Assembly (NCBI RefSeq): GCF_005239225.2
Contig: NC_133284.1
Location: 48,702,697 to 48,766,696, forward strand
Source of the DNA: Populus alba
Lineage: Eukaryota; Streptophyta; Magnoliopsida; Malpighiales; Salicaceae
Direction of reading: 5' to 3'
Length of the DNA stretch: 64,000 bases
Under the pieces are notes generated by a model. It searched no databases. It was not told where the DNA came from and worked only from the letters and a program-made list of their open reading frames with translations. This document shows positions 1 through 12,500 of this stretch, piece by piece. Position 1 is the first letter of the stretch. Every line of letters starts with the position of its first letter. The position numbers and the translations under genes were made by a program.

Positions 1-1595
1 AGAGAGAAACACCATAACAGAGGAGAGAGTTACCAAAAAACCCAAGAAAACCGAAAGCAAAGGGAAGGTTTGAAACCAGGAGGGAAGTGAGAAAACCGAA
101 ACCAAGCAAACGAACCGAGAGGACGTCGCCGGACCACTTGGAATTCGCCGTGAGGAGTCGACAGGAGTGGGTCACTGCCACCGCCTCCACCGCAGCACCG
201 CCAGCAAGCCACCGTCTCCGCCGCGCCAGGTACGCCATCCTGACCCCCCTGCATTTTTTTTGTTAGGCCGGCGTAGTTTGGCCTCCTGCATGCAGAATCG
301 TTTCTGCATGCAGGAGGCATGGGGGGAAAATAATTCCCCCCCCCGTTCATTTCCTTTTTTTGTTGGGCCAGACAGTGTCTGGCCCAATGATATGGGTCTG
401 GGCCGGTCCGGCCCAAACCAAAGCAGGTTGCTGTTGGGCCGAGTCCGGCCCAACATTTTTGGGGCTGGAGTCCGGCCCAGTTAGTTGGGCCGGCCCAGCC
501 CATTTAATGTATTATATATTATATTATTTGTTATATTATTATATTATGCATGTGGATGTATGTATATATTTTTTTAAAAAATATATATAAAAAAAATATA
601 AAAAAATTCTGAAAAGTAAAAAAATATATTGTTGTTCTTGTATATATTGATTTTGCAATTTTTTATACTATGGGGATATAATTTCAGTATTTAAAAAACA
701 CCTGTTTTTCGTAAAAAAAAAAAGAGTTTATATAACAAAAAAAAATGTTTTGTTTTCATGCATACGGCCAATACACTAGCACGTTTTGAATGTTCTTTTT
801 ATATATAAAAAAATATTGGAAGTTTTAAAAATGTGTTTCGCATAGATTTCTTAAACACAAAATCATTTTCTTGCATTTGTGGATTTTACAACCTGTTTGT
901 AAAACTCCAAAGGGTATTGGCCAATATTCCAAAAAACTATAAAAAATCTTATTTTGGGAGGAGAAGTTGGGGGTTATTGTTCACCGCTAATGTTTGGATG
1001 AAGAAATCCTTAAAAGGACGAACATCCAAAATATTATCGGAGTAATAAATCAACGCACATGTTTGAAAGAAGCTTTGGTTGCGATCGAGAACATTTCAAT
1101 TTTTTTTTTTCCACGGTTTACAAAGTCGTGAAAAGTATAAATTGTTTTTTTTTAAGAATTGTGAAATTTTCTTCGTTCTTTTATTCTCTTTGGTTGCGAT
1201 CGAGAACATTTCAATTTTTTTTTCCACGGTTTACGAGTCGTGAAAAGTATAAAATTGTTTTTTTTTAAGAATTGTGAAATTTTCTTCGTTCTTTTATTCT
1301 CTTTCCTTGCGATTTACGAGTTGACGGGATTAGAAAACACCAACACCATAGACTATAGAGCAAACCAAACACCAAGCAGCTTACCTTAGGTAAGGCGTAT
1401 TAGGGGTGCTAGTACCTTCCCTTTACGCAACCAGTCCCTTGCCTTAGAATCTCTGAAAGACCAGTTAGGGTTCCTAGTGACCAAATACTAGGTGGCGACT
1501 CCAAAGAACCAAATCATCAGAACACAACGAAAATCGCCAGCCGATGTCGTGCCTTTATAGATTTTTTGTGGGGGTGTGACATAGGTCACAACCAC
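1..1595 (+). mobile_element. Gypsy-type LTR fragment (cut by left edge)
   Basis: The left part (about 120-500) is GC-rich with many GGCC/GGGCC words and the right part is AT-rich. The right end (about 1375-1590) carries a leader-like block with CTTTACGCAACCAGTCC, CTAGTGACC and TAGGTGGCGACTCC. The same words recur at 25690-25830, so this is a dispersed family, and the arrangement resembles long LTRs of plant Gypsy elements. The open frames at 30-590 are a by-product of GC-rich sequence and do not look like protein. The family assignment is inference, because no pol domain is attached. Confidence 0.55.
1074..1302. repeat. Tandem duplication of about 115 bp inside the LTR
   Basis: Two adjacent copies, 1074-1188 and 1189-1302, share TTTGGTTGCGATCGAGAAC, the CCACGGTTTAC block and the GTGAAATTTTCTTCG block. 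They differ by only a few bases and by homopolymer lengths. A third partial start (TTGCGATTTACGAG) follows at about 1306. The near identity suggests a fairly recent local duplication. Confidence 0.85.
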
Positions 1596-1617
1596 TTGCT
1601 TCCTCGCATGAAGAGGC

Positions 1618-1737
1618 TACATCTAGTACATGGAATTCAAGTATGAAGAGTCACCTAATACATTGCAAAAGATAGGGGGAGACATATTTTTATATCTAAG
1701 TTATATATTTATTGTCATAATAAACAAATAGGAGACT
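1618..1737 (+). mobile_element. SIRE-type Copia 3' end fragment with polypurine tract
   Basis: This stretch closely matches 23812-23926, including ATTGCAAAAGATAGGGGGAG and the following TATATCTAAGTT. It is therefore the segment between the envelope-position ORF and the 3' LTR of the same Copia family. The purine-rich AGATAGGGGGAGACA fits a polypurine tract. Only this scrap is present here, joined abruptly to Gypsy-like sequence on its left. Confidence 0.65.
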
Positions 1738-1784
1738 GTTTACCTCAAATGAAAGAATATTAATTATATTGATATACTAGTTGT

Positions 1785-2553
1785 TGAAAGGTTAACTCAA
1801 ACTATAAATAGCGTTTTTAATATGTTAAAATCATGATAGGTTGTAATACATTGTACATAACCTTCAAATATATATTAATCAATTATTAGATTGATGATAA
1901 ATTAAGTTATTTAATATATCTAATCATATTTTAATTAGGATTATAGTTTATAATTGGGTTAATATGTTAGGAACAACAAGAAATTAAAATCAAGTTTTAC
2001 TTGACTATAAATAAAGTTTTTAAAAATTAAGGGACTAATGTAATTTATTTAAAGGATTACAATTGCAGACCTAGAAAAATCAAATAGAGACTTAATCGAA
2101 CATATTTATAATAGTTGTGCTGAAATAAAACATGTGATATTTTTTTTAGGCAGCAAAGTGATATTTTATTATAATTAGAGTTATGTTTTCCCTATGAATA
2201 CAATGATGTTACTCATAACTCTAATAAAGATATTTATTAAAGAGTTAATGAAAGAGTTAGAAAAAAAGCTAGCCCTCAAGATTTAACAATCCTTCAATCC
2301 TAAAAGAGTTTAAAAGATTTTTAATTTTGCAATTCATGTGGATTATAATCAAAGATTAGATAATTTAACAACTAGTGATTTGTGACAATCTAGCTATAAA
2401 AAATCTATCAAATCCTAAAAGAAAGAATTATTCTTCAACTAATCTTCACTCAAAAGCTAAATGATCTTTAACTGTGTAATGAGATTTATGGGACTTTGAA
2501 AAAATTCTGAAATTACCATTTTTATTGTGTTCATGTTTTATGAGAAACCTAGA
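1785..2553 (+). mobile_element. Degenerate Copia-type LTR (copy 1)
   Basis: This is similar over its length to 16335-17080. Shared landmarks in the same order are TTGAAAGGTTAA, CCTAGAAAAATCAA, AGCTAGC, CCTAAAAG, TTCTTCAACTAATCTT and TTACCATTTTTATTGTGTTC. The lengths (about 769 and 746 bp) agree, which supports one LTR family. No intact internal region is attached on either side. Confidence 0.6.
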
Positions 2554-3714
2554 AGTTCATCAATATGAACATATGGAAGGGTGTCGTTTTAAACAAAAGT
2601 ATGGATAGATTTTGTAAATATTCATAAAAATTAGATAGAAGCATAAGACCATAATACTTCTCAGTTTAGTGAATGTCTCAAAGAATGTAGTTTTATATGT
2701 ATATCTCTCTCGGTTAAACATTAACCAACCATGGTTTAAAACTTGGGCTATCACTAATTTAGTTCAAGTATTGAAAACGTAACGTAATTGAAAGTTTAAA
2801 TTGAAAGATATCTTTAAAGTCAAAACTATATATGAATCTCTTAAAATAGAAATGTAGCTTAACATATATATTTTTCCATTTGAACATGAATCACTACAAT
2901 CCTATAAATACATACAAGAGCAGAATTAAAACATTATAGTCTAGATGAATTTAAATTAGCATCACAAAGACTTGTGAGTTAAAGAGGTAATTTCTATGAA
3001 AAATGCAATTCCATGACATATAAAGTAAGGTAGTATGTGTAATATAAAGACATTAATAAACAAATAAAAGAAGAATATGTACAAGAAATTACTTGATGGT
3101 AAGGAGATAAACGAACGACAAATTCAAGATGATTAGTTAACACCTGCATAGATGACACAAATGTAATTAATCTAATAATCTTATGCATGTAACTATATCT
3201 ATGGTAGCTCAAAAAAGTAATTTTTTTTTATATATATAGAATAAAAAGAAAAGTCTTCAAAAGGAGTAAATAATTAATTGAATTAAGGTCCCTCTCTCCC
3301 ACTTGCAAGGATCTTGCAGGAATCAAACTCGAGCTAGCATCTAATAATAACTTGCGTATGAATATCCTTATGATATATATCCATGAAAGAGTTTCCTTAC
3401 TTCAAACTCGATTTGTCCACGAAGGCCAAAGACAAAAATATTCATATTAGAAGGGGATTCTTTATTTCAAATTTGATCTGCTTTCATTTTTTTTTTATTA
3501 AACATATAAGGCTAAAATGTTCCGATTAATTTTTACTTCAAACTATACTCGATTAACATATAAGTAATATTTTATATTTGTTAAAAAATCCTACACTCTA
3601 TTTTGCATTAACTAGGGAATTTATAAGAATTTTATTTCTCATGGACTAACCATACAATTCAATAATTAACATATACTAAGGGTCTTGGCATTTCATTGTA
3701 GCAATTAATAATAA
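2554..3714. repeat. AT-rich; includes an old third copy of the segmental duplicate
   Basis: About 3000-3500 is a diverged relative of 5540-6040 and 26100-26610. Shared landmarks are ATATAAAGACA, CACTTGCAAGGAT/CACTTCCAAGGAT, AAACTCGAGCTA and the final TTCAAATTTGAT/TTCAATTTTAT region. No gene is supported, and the short open frames are chance products of AT-rich DNA. The stretch 2554-2990 shows nothing recognisable. Confidence 0.45.
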
Positions 3715-4625
3715 AATATTTTGGTCTTTTTCAATTTAATCCTCAAGTTTTTTTAAGTTTAAACTCTTTTTTTTCAATGTCATCATTCAATGTTGGGTTT
3801 AATGGGTATTAAACTTCATGATTTGTTTCAATTTTTTTTTTGTGGAATTATTATAGTTTCATTACCCGGGTTTGATAGGTTAATCTAGGTTAATCATATT
3901 CATTTTTTTTATGGGATTATCATGGTTTCATGACCTAAATCAACGAGTTTTACACGTTAGCCAAGTTGACTTGGGTTTTTTTTATCCTATTCTGAATTGA
4001 ATTTTTTTAAAAACAATTCATCATTAAACATTAGGTTTATTAGGATTTTGACTTCATAATTTTGTTTGACTTTCTTTGTATTGATTTATCTTGGTCTTAA
4101 GACCTGGGTTTGACAGGTTGACCCAAGTCAACCTATGATAATTTTTAATTGATTTTTTTTTCAATTTATTCTTTCAACATTGAGTTGATTAGGAATTAAG
4201 TTTGATAAAAAAAAATATTATTTGTTTTCTATTGGTTTATCACAGTCTTATGATTCTGGTTGCAAGTTCGCGTAGTTGCCTTAAGGTTTTTTTTATCATT
4301 TTTCAATTGAATGTTTATTTTTTTCAATTCCATCCTTTTAATATTGAGTTGATTAAGAATTGGGCTTTATAACTTGTTTCACTTTGCTTTGTTTAAGGTT
4401 ATCCCGGCCTTATGACTCGAGTTGACTCAGGTGGTTTTTTATGTCCTTTTTTTTTTAATTAATTGTTTTTTCAATTTCATCTTGCAATATTGAGTTGACT
4501 GGAAATTAGGCTTAATATTTTTTTTTCTATGGTGTTATTAAGGTCTTATAACTCAGGTCGAGGACTTGAATATAATATGTTTTCGTCTTAATATTTTTTT
4601 TAAAAAATATCATCTTAATTTGTTT
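3715..4625. repeat. Tandem repeat family of about 155 bp, locus 1
   Basis: Repeating landmarks are TTCAAT...CAT, ATTGAGTTGATTAGGAA, TTTGTTTCAATTT, GGTTATC.TGGTCT.ATGAC and GGGTTTGACAGGTTGACC. ATTGAGTTGA-type anchors lie near 3789, 4028, 4178, 4341 and 4488, giving a spacing of roughly 150-165 bp with one longer gap. The same family occurs near 33150-33830, 54170-54440 and 58440-59170, and on the other strand at 31190-32105. Confidence 0.7.
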
Positions 4626-5385
4626 TAGTTAAACTATACTCTTACCACTTGTTTTAGTTGTCTTTGGATTTGTGAAGTCGACTAAATCGCTATGCTCAAC
4701 CCCTATATAGTTTTTTTTTCTGCTAGAAAACATGTTAAGAACACTTTGATTTTTTAAAAAAAAAACATTTGATTCGACTCGCAACGTAGTACGAGAAATT
4801 ATCTAGTGTTGGCTAAAAGGGGGTATTTCTCGTAACATCGTACAAATCATTGAAGATTAATTTATAGTATTTAGAGTTTAACAGCAACTATGAATATACA
4901 AATACGCTTAGCCTAGTAAATAATTGCATAATAGCTCTATCTATTGAAGATGATTTGATTAAAATGAATCTAATTTCCTCAATTATTAAGTAATGGGAAG
5001 GTCTGTTCTTGCTATGAAGTTCGTGGATTTTTGGGCTTTCTAATTGACAAAACCATGAGTGATATAATAATAATAATAATAAAGAAATGATGTGTCAAGA
5101 TCAAATTATGGTGTTCAAAGCTAGCCATGCACTATTAAATCCAAACATTATAGTTAATTAGAATGTTATGACAAGATTACTATTATTTAGACTATTACCC
5201 TACTTTAATTCACCAAACACAGAGAAATTCTACTCTTGTAAATTTGTAGCTTTTACATCCGTGTCAAATTTAAGGTAAAGTTTTAATTTAATTGTATATA
5301 TGTATTATTAAGAAGATTTTTAAAACTAATTATTTTCTAATTGACTAATAAATTAAAACACCATAATCTTTTTAATAATGGGTAT
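4626..5385. other. AT-rich intergenic DNA, nothing recognised
   Basis: No open frame of note, splice-consistent exon, tRNA-like fold or clear repeat border was seen. A short ATA trinucleotide run lies near 5065-5080. Confidence 0.5.
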
Positions 5386-6963
5386 TTGATCTGTATTTAC
5401 AATTATTTAACCCTACAACGAGATAAAATTCGATATAAAATTGCATACAGAAATTGAGTGAGTCTGGTAGGAGAAAATAGGAATTAAATTGAACAAATAG
5501 TTCACTTTCTTTCTCCATGGATCATACTTGCAAACATGTATGAACACATAATAATATAATATAAAGACAATAACAAATAACACAAGAATTAGTAGAAATA
5601 CACACCTTGTTTGTAGTACGTAGAGACAGGAACGAATGGAAGATTCACGATCACTTAGACACCCACAACCTCTCTATCAATCGATTGCAACCACAAATAT
5701 AATCCTTAATGTATGTAGTGTTGCTATAATTATGATCTCTCAAGTTTTTTTTTTCTTTAGAAAATGATGATTAGGGGGGAAAACGAAAGGACCTGAAAAG
5801 AAGACAACAATTAATTAAATGAAGAATACGCTCTGCCACTTCCAAGGATGAAACTCGAGCTATATGATTGTCCCTATATCCCACTCAAGGAATATGATTT
5901 GCCCATAAAGAAAAGGAAAAAAAAAAGACATTCCTTGCTTTAAACTTGGTTTACTTATGAAGTAAGCTAATGACATCAACATTTGCAGGCTAAAGAGAGA
6001 TTCTCATTTCAATTTTATTTTTTATTTTATTTCATTTGTTGGGTGCAAGCAGGCCAATGGCTTCATGGGTAAGCGAAAACATTACTGCTGCATGTACAAA
6101 AACCAATTTAAGGCATGTAAGAGATGCCCTAAAGCCTTGAATTTTCTATATTACCGTTTAGAGTTTTAGATACTTCTATCATAGGAAGATGGTAACAATA
6201 AAAGAACATTTTTTGTTTTTATATTAGAAGCTGGTTTGCTATTCAACCTGTTTTTAATGAAAATTTAAATTGTTTTCTTCAAATTAATTTTTTGGATTGT
6301 TTTAATATATTTATATCAAAAATAATTTTTTAAAAATAAAAAAAATATATTATTTTAATATATTTTTTAAATAAAAAAATATCTTGAAAAACTACGTTTC
6401 CAAATAGGCCCAAAATATGACTGGTCAACAAAGTGACGCGAACCCATTAAATGGGTTTTTTCCTAGTAATAAAAAAAAATTAAAGTGTAAATTAAAAAAT
6501 TTATACACGCATCTAATTAAATAAATTAAGAACCATCTATGTCAACAAATGAAAAAAAAATATTAACGATAACTAAATACATATCTAGAAAAGTCAAGGG
6601 GCGGACCTGTATTAAGATATTTGATCTCGCAACATGGTTCATTTACCTGATTGTGTTTAATGACTCTAGTTATTAAAATTAATTTTTTATTTAATCAAAT
6701 GGTTATAGAAATAGACACACATAAAATTAATTATATCAAATTGAAGAAAAATATATATCTTGCAAGGTTGCACTTACTAAAAATATTATCCAAAAATAAA
6801 TATTTTTTTATTCTTAAAAAATAAAGATCAATTATATGAAACATAATAGATGAGTAAGAAAAATCTATTTAAAAATTAAATACTTAAAAACAAGAAAATT
6901 AAAAAGGCTAAATGGAAAAAATCAAAGAGAAGAAGTATTAATTTAAATATAAATAAAAATATA

Positions 6964-6967
<4 letters not shown>

Positions 6968-7000
<33 letters not shown>
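6968..7000. repeat. (TA)n microsatellite
   Basis: An uninterrupted TA dinucleotide run lies inside the segmental duplicate. The matching position in copy B lacks the run, so it expanded or was lost after duplication. Confidence 0.95.
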
Positions 7001-7006
<6 letters not shown>

Positions 7007-7394
7007 GATTGTTTTTCTTAAAGCCAAAATTACTAAAACAAAGCCAACATTGTTGAGCCTAGTAAGCCAGGCCAACATCTGGCCCATTTAGGAGGGCTCA
7101 CGTGGGGATTTATTTTTTAAAAATGCAATTGAGACAAACAACATGTCATCTATTTCAATGTTTTTTAAAAAAATAATAATAATAAGTTAGACGACACGTC
7201 GCTGGACTTTGCGAAGATTCCAGCCACTGACCCTATTTTTCAACTCATTTTTTACTCTTTATTTTTTAAAAAAAACTTTGAAACCATCATCCATTTGTGG
7301 TGTCTTTTCCACTTTGATCCCCAGACTTTTAATTTTATCCTTAGTCAAAAAATTTAATTCAATTAGAATTTAATTTGGCTTGCCATGGTATAAA

Positions 7395-7920
7395 GATTTT
7401 AAAAAATATTACTATTATAAAATAATATAAACCATATTTTGGGGACTTTACCTAATAACTTTAGTTACTGGATTGAGATGATTCATTGGCATGATATCAA
7501 AGTCTTGTTAATCAAGTTGTCATAGGTTCGAATTTCACTACTCTCATTCTAGTTGATAAAAATTAAACATAAGGTAATGTGAGGATTTGCAAGTTTAAAG
7601 CCCAAAAAGCTTTTACTTGAAGGGGTATGTTAGATAGTAATATAAATCATATCTTAGAGTCTCACTTAACAGCTTAAGCTTTTAGATGAGATGGTTCTTC
7701 GACATGGTATCAAAGCAAGTTTGGGTAAGATGGTTGTCATACTTCTTTGACATTAATGATAAGCAGTCATGAGTTCGAATCTCACTAGCCTTATTTTATT
7801 TTATCAAAATTAAGGATAAGTTATTATGGGCATATGCAAGTTTCAACATTAAAGAACTTTCATTTAAAATGGTGTGTTGGAGAATAATATAAATCATATC
7901 TTGGAGCTTTCATGTGCATG
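7395..7920 (+). repeat. Two tandem copies of a dispersed ~240-bp element
   Basis: Two successive units share AATATAAA.CATAT.TT, CTTAGTT/GCTTAAGC, ATGATATCAAAG/ATGGTATCAAAG, GTTCGAAT.TCACTA and AAGCTTT. Each unit starts and ends at a TTAGATAGTAATATAA-like border. Copies recur at 28445-28945 and, reversed, at 53575-53830. The GGTTCGAAT word resembles a Pol III B-box, so a SINE origin is possible. The GGTATCAAAGC word also resembles an LTR primer-binding site, and the class is unresolved. Confidence 0.5.
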
Positions 7921-7925
7921 TAAAA

Positions 7926-8700
7926 AATACTCTACACAATCTGAATAGGAATACATATATTTGAAAAAAAAATATGATTTTAATTCAAGTAAAAAATACT
8001 TTTAAAAAGTATCATGCATTATAATAGTCAACACAATCTAACTCATGATATATATTTGAGAAATCACATGGTATTTTTATTTTTGGTATAAAATATTGAG
8101 GACATAAGAAAATTAAAAACAAATAAAAGCATATACATTATAGATAAATTAGTTTTATGTCCTCTTCTCACATGAGTGAAATAATTTTTGATGGTTTTAT
8201 TATTTTTACGTAATGAATTCTATGATAATTTAATTATGTTATTATAATCTTGTTCATGTGTTAGTGTAGTAGTTATAATAATTTTTATTTATATTATTCC
8301 TATTGGGTTTAAATAAGAATAATAATACATATTATATCCATTATAAATGCTTAATCCAAAATTTCAATTATTTTTATAACATTTTATTTTTTTTTCAACT
8401 TGGTATCATTGTTTTTTTAATTAATTGAAATAGAATTTAGAAAATTCATATCCTAGAACTAAAATAAAAAAGTTGTATAACTTTTTAAAAAATAAATAAT
8501 ATACTCATTCTCTTGATGCATATCAAATTTAAAATTTTAATTAGTGTTGATTTTTTAAAGAAATATACGAATATATCACTTGATACCCTAATCTTATTAA
8601 AAGACGGACTTAATTGAAAATAATAAGGTTCAATAATGTAGATTCAACTCTTATCCTATCATGTACTATTAAAGAGTTCAAAAGACTTTGATGTGAGTTA
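7926..8700 (+). repeat. Segmental duplication, copy A, module inverted in copy B
   Basis: This matches the reverse complement of 29250-29965. Landmarks are CTAACTCATGATATATATTT (minus strand near 29850-29870), CCTATTGGGTTTAAAT (minus strand near 29640) and ATCACTTGATACCCTAATC (minus strand near 29360-29380). The junction with the direct part is at about 7925. Confidence 0.8.
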
Positions 8701-8895
8701 GGGTATGTTTGACATTGTAATAACGGTTATGATTCAAAGTATATTTTTATTTAGAAATATATATTTTTTATTTTTTAAAAAATTATTTTTTAATGTTAGC
8801 ACATTAAAATAATTTAAAAATATAAAAATAAAATATTTTTTAATAAAAAATAAATTTTCAAAATTTAAAAGAACTTGCACCGCGATTTCAAGCAG
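8701..8895 (+). mobile_element. Tourist-like MITE relative
   Basis: It begins GGGTATGTTTGACATTGTAA directly after TTA (8698-8700) and ends in a TTGCACCGCGATTTCAAGCA block. The plan is the same as the clearer copy at 39374-39583. The same insertion, with the same TTA edge, is seen reversed at 29048-29249, so it predates the segmental duplication. The right border is not clean. Confidence 0.5.
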
Positions 8896-9594
8896 CATTG
8901 CTAAGGCCTATTTCAAAACCTCATAAAGAATCATAATAGAAACAAAACATCAAAATGACAGAGAAAACATGTTTACGAGGCAAATACACAAGTCGTAGAG
9001 CCATTAGTTTGAGCAGAAAAGAGAACGAAAATCCACACATCAAACAATAAGCGCACACATGAGTAACATTATGCCCTTCACTTGTTTTTGAAGGTTCAGA
9101 AACTTGAAAAGAAACACAAATGGGCAAGCAAACATACGCCCTTATTTCTTGAGGTTCGCACAATAAATGACTGAAGACACAACATGACATGGGTAGACAA
9201 CACAAAACATACGCCCTTATTTTTCTAGAAGTTCAATATCCTTCTTTTAGGAGTTGTATGGTAAATATGACTGTTACAATGTAAAGCCAAATTGTATATC
9301 ATTGCCGATGAAACAGTTGAAATTACTTCCACGAATTAAAAGAATACTCGCAGCACCACCGCTTAAAGACATGATTCTCCGTGAAATCATCACATGAAGA
9401 GGTAACCAGTCAACCTGATGCAAACATGAAGATTAACAACGACCATTTCAGGCATATCGCATATGTTAACTTATTTCAACCAGTAAGAGTTGAAGGAGAA
9501 GGATAAAACATAAATAACTGCAGCCACATTACTTGGTTGGGGAAATATTGAATTATTAGCATGTTTTTCAAATCCCAATGCCAAACTAATCTTC
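8896..9594. other. 3' flank of the resistance gene
   Basis: This probably contains the 3' UTR of the minus-strand gene that starts at 14190. A possible extra terminal exon begins at 9414 on the minus strand: acceptor TTTGCATCAG, then a short frame to TGA at 9392-9390. The open frame at 8921-9205 is not supported as a gene. Confidence 0.4.
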
Positions 9595-12500
9595 TTACCT
9601 ATCACCATCATGAAGAAAACCAATTAATCTTATTACACCCTCTTCCTCCTCCTCCTCCTCCTCCTCCTCCTCCTCCTCCCACCCATTATTTCGAGTCCAC
9701 ATTCTACCAATGCTAGAACCCTCAGCTACTTGAGATACCTGCAAAGCCAATTCAAGCATGGCATACACATTCTAACTTGTAAGTCTTATTATCGAGTGAA
9801 AACAAGAAACAAAAGCACTAAAAGAGAGGCAAGAAATCATGTCAAATAAGCATCACCTCTGACTGAGCACTCATTGAACCATTTGTTGTAGTAGCAAATT
9901 TTGTGGACAGCTTTGGACATTGACGCACCTTCAACGTCTCCAGCCGGGGAATAAGAACTCATAACATCCAAGACTGAAGTAGACAATCCTTGGTAATTGC
10001 TCTAGAGACAGCTCCTGCAGATCAGGGAGCACCATCTCCTTCTCAACATTGACAGGTGAAGCATGATCGTCCTGCCCAAATACTCCCAGTAGTTGAGAGG
10101 ATTGGCTTACTCTAAGTATTTGAAGCTTCGGGAGACCTGAAGCCATGGCTACTGGGAAGAGACTCGTTAACTTGTTGCATTCATTGATCTCCATTCGACA
10201 CAAACTGGGGAAGCATAAAGATTGGAGATCACTTCCGGACAATATTTGATCATTTCCATCATCAATATCCGTAGCTATGATTTGCTCCAATTCATCACAA
10301 GTTGATATCTCTAGAACTTTTAGTTGAACCAGACTAATAATCATGTTGCCTGTAAATACATGTGTCAGTCTCTCACATTTCCTCACCACCAAAGTAGTCA
10401 AATGCCTCAACACGAGACCCTTCCATATACACCTCATGTCAGGCACAGGCAGGGAGGACAACTGTAATGCTTCCAAACTTGTTAAGCCCTGCATAAAAAA
10501 AATAAAAATAAAGGTGCTAATTTGTTATATATAATTCCTCGTAACGTTTGTGCACTTTGGAACTATTATATAATTTTGGTATATAGGTGAACCAATTATC
10601 CCCAATACTTCAGCAAACTACTTAATCAACTAAAAAGATATAAATAGATAGGGCAATGGGTCATAAATCATAATTTTCCATATTTATGATAATCTAAATA
10701 TAAATCATTATTTTATATTAGTTAAATTAAAAGAAATCATGAAAAGATTACACTTATTAACTGAAAAATAGTCTTTTTAATATTTGATTTATAAAAAAAC
10801 AAATTATGACATTAACCAAAAACATATATATTAGATAAAATAATTTTAATTTTACATATTAGTAATATTTCTTGTATATAAAGTAAAAATGATTTATTAT
10901 TGATCATTTTTTTTCTTGTACATAAATTCAGTGCATAAGAGCTTATCGATTACTTTAGTTTTAGACATTTGGAGGAAGAAAGAAGAAATTATAACAGTGT
11001 ATTGAAGCAGACAATTTAAATTAGAAAATAAAAAAAAAATTCATGGAGAAGTATAAAGGACTTACTTGCAGCTGTGCCAACAAATTACCCGATTCTTCTT
11101 GGCCATCAATGGTTAACTCTTGCAAAGAAGGCAACTGGGCAGCAAAATTCTTTGGACCGAAGAAGCTGCAATTTGAAAGAGACAATTTTCTTAGCCGAGG
11201 GAAGTTGATGATGCCATCTCTAGTGAGAGCATCTCCCTCTCCACTGTAAAATATTTGCTTTAAATTGCTAGTAACTACAGTCATTTGTTCCAGGTTCAGA
11301 AGACTCGGAGACACAGAGACAGGGAAGACGTATTCCAGTTGACCACAATATTCTATAAGGAGAGTTTTTAACTTTGGGAAGCTTAGAGACTCTGGAATTA
11401 TTTCACTTTCATCATCGTGTTCTCTGATAAGATGCTTCAATCCACGACAACTTCTTATCTTGAGTGTTTCTAGCTGTGGTAGACTTTGAGCGATGGACGG
11501 TGTGAAGATAAATGTCAGTTTGTCGAGAGAATCCAAATTCAGATGAGCAAGACTTTGGTGGCTGACATACCTGGTGAGCCCCTTCCATATACATCTGAGC
11601 TCAGGCAAGCAGGACAGTTGTAACTCTGTTAAAGATGACAACAACGACAGCTCCTTCTCCTCACTGCTTCCTTCATCAGCCTCACCCAATTCAAAAACCT
11701 CTTCCAAAGATATACAGTCTTTAATTTCCACACCCCTTAGATTTTTCAAAGCCTGCCGCCATTTAGCTGGAAACAGAGTGCGAATATCCCCACATCCATT
11801 CACTTTGACATGTTCTAATCTTTGCAAGAAGTCCTCTTGCGACCCATGGCCATGGGTGGTCATCTGATCGGAGGACAATACTATATTTTCTAAACCCTCC
11901 ACTCTACGAAAACTAATTTGAGACACAGTAGGAAACAACTGCTCAAATGTCTTCGCATTTAAGGATGTGGCGCTGATTTCACCCAAATATAATCTTGTCT
12001 TTGCAGTTGGGTATTCATTATCAAGTTCTGAATACCCATTCCCTAACACCCAAATATCATATTTGAGCAACCTGGGAAAAACAAAATCTCTGGGAATGCA
12101 TTCAGCCTTCGGTATCCTCAATGATAAATACAGCTAAATGAGACAACGAGTTTAGTTCTGTTAGGCTCGCATTCACTCCTCCCTGCTTGTCCCAACGACA
12201 TCCCAATCCTTAAAGCTGTAACACCCGATTAGCAGTTCTTCTAACCTCTTCAAACTTCCAATCAAATTCACGGGAATCCTTCCTAGATTTCTACAACCTG
12301 TCACGTCCAACAACCTCAACTCCTTGAGCTCCCCCATTTCACCAGGTAATTCTTCAATGGAGTCGCACCCTATAAAACCAAGAATCTTAAGTCTTTGCAG
12401 CTCTCTCAACCAAATGAGGTCCTTGCATTTACACTCCATCAACAGCAACGATTGAAGGTTCGTTGAGAATTGAAGTGACTGCAATGACAAACACCCTCCC

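Larger units (their letters stand above)
5386..7925 (+). repeat. Segmental duplication, copy A (direct part)
   Basis: This aligns in the same orientation with 25945-28945. The first 400 bp are almost identical between copies, including AACCCTACAACGAGATAAA, TTGTTTGTAGTACGTAGAG and ATCAATCGATTGCAACCAC. The similarity becomes more gapped to the right. Copy B carries about 555 bp extra at 26975-27530. No gene can be supported inside, and what was duplicated looks like non-coding and transposon DNA. Confidence 0.85.

Noticed and set aside
30..590. Several overlapping open frames on both strands
   Set aside because: They are Trp/Gly/Pro-rich translations of GGCC-rich LTR sequence, with no domain, splice sites or conserved codon pattern.
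7527..7790. tRNA gene suggested by GGTTCGAAT words
   Set aside because: There is no matching acceptor stem, anticodon arm or A-box at the right distance, and the word sits in a dispersed repeat.
8921..9205. Minus-strand 94-codon frame after the resistance gene
   Set aside because: There is no domain. It lies in the likely 3' UTR and its Cys/Leu/Phe richness fits chance translation.
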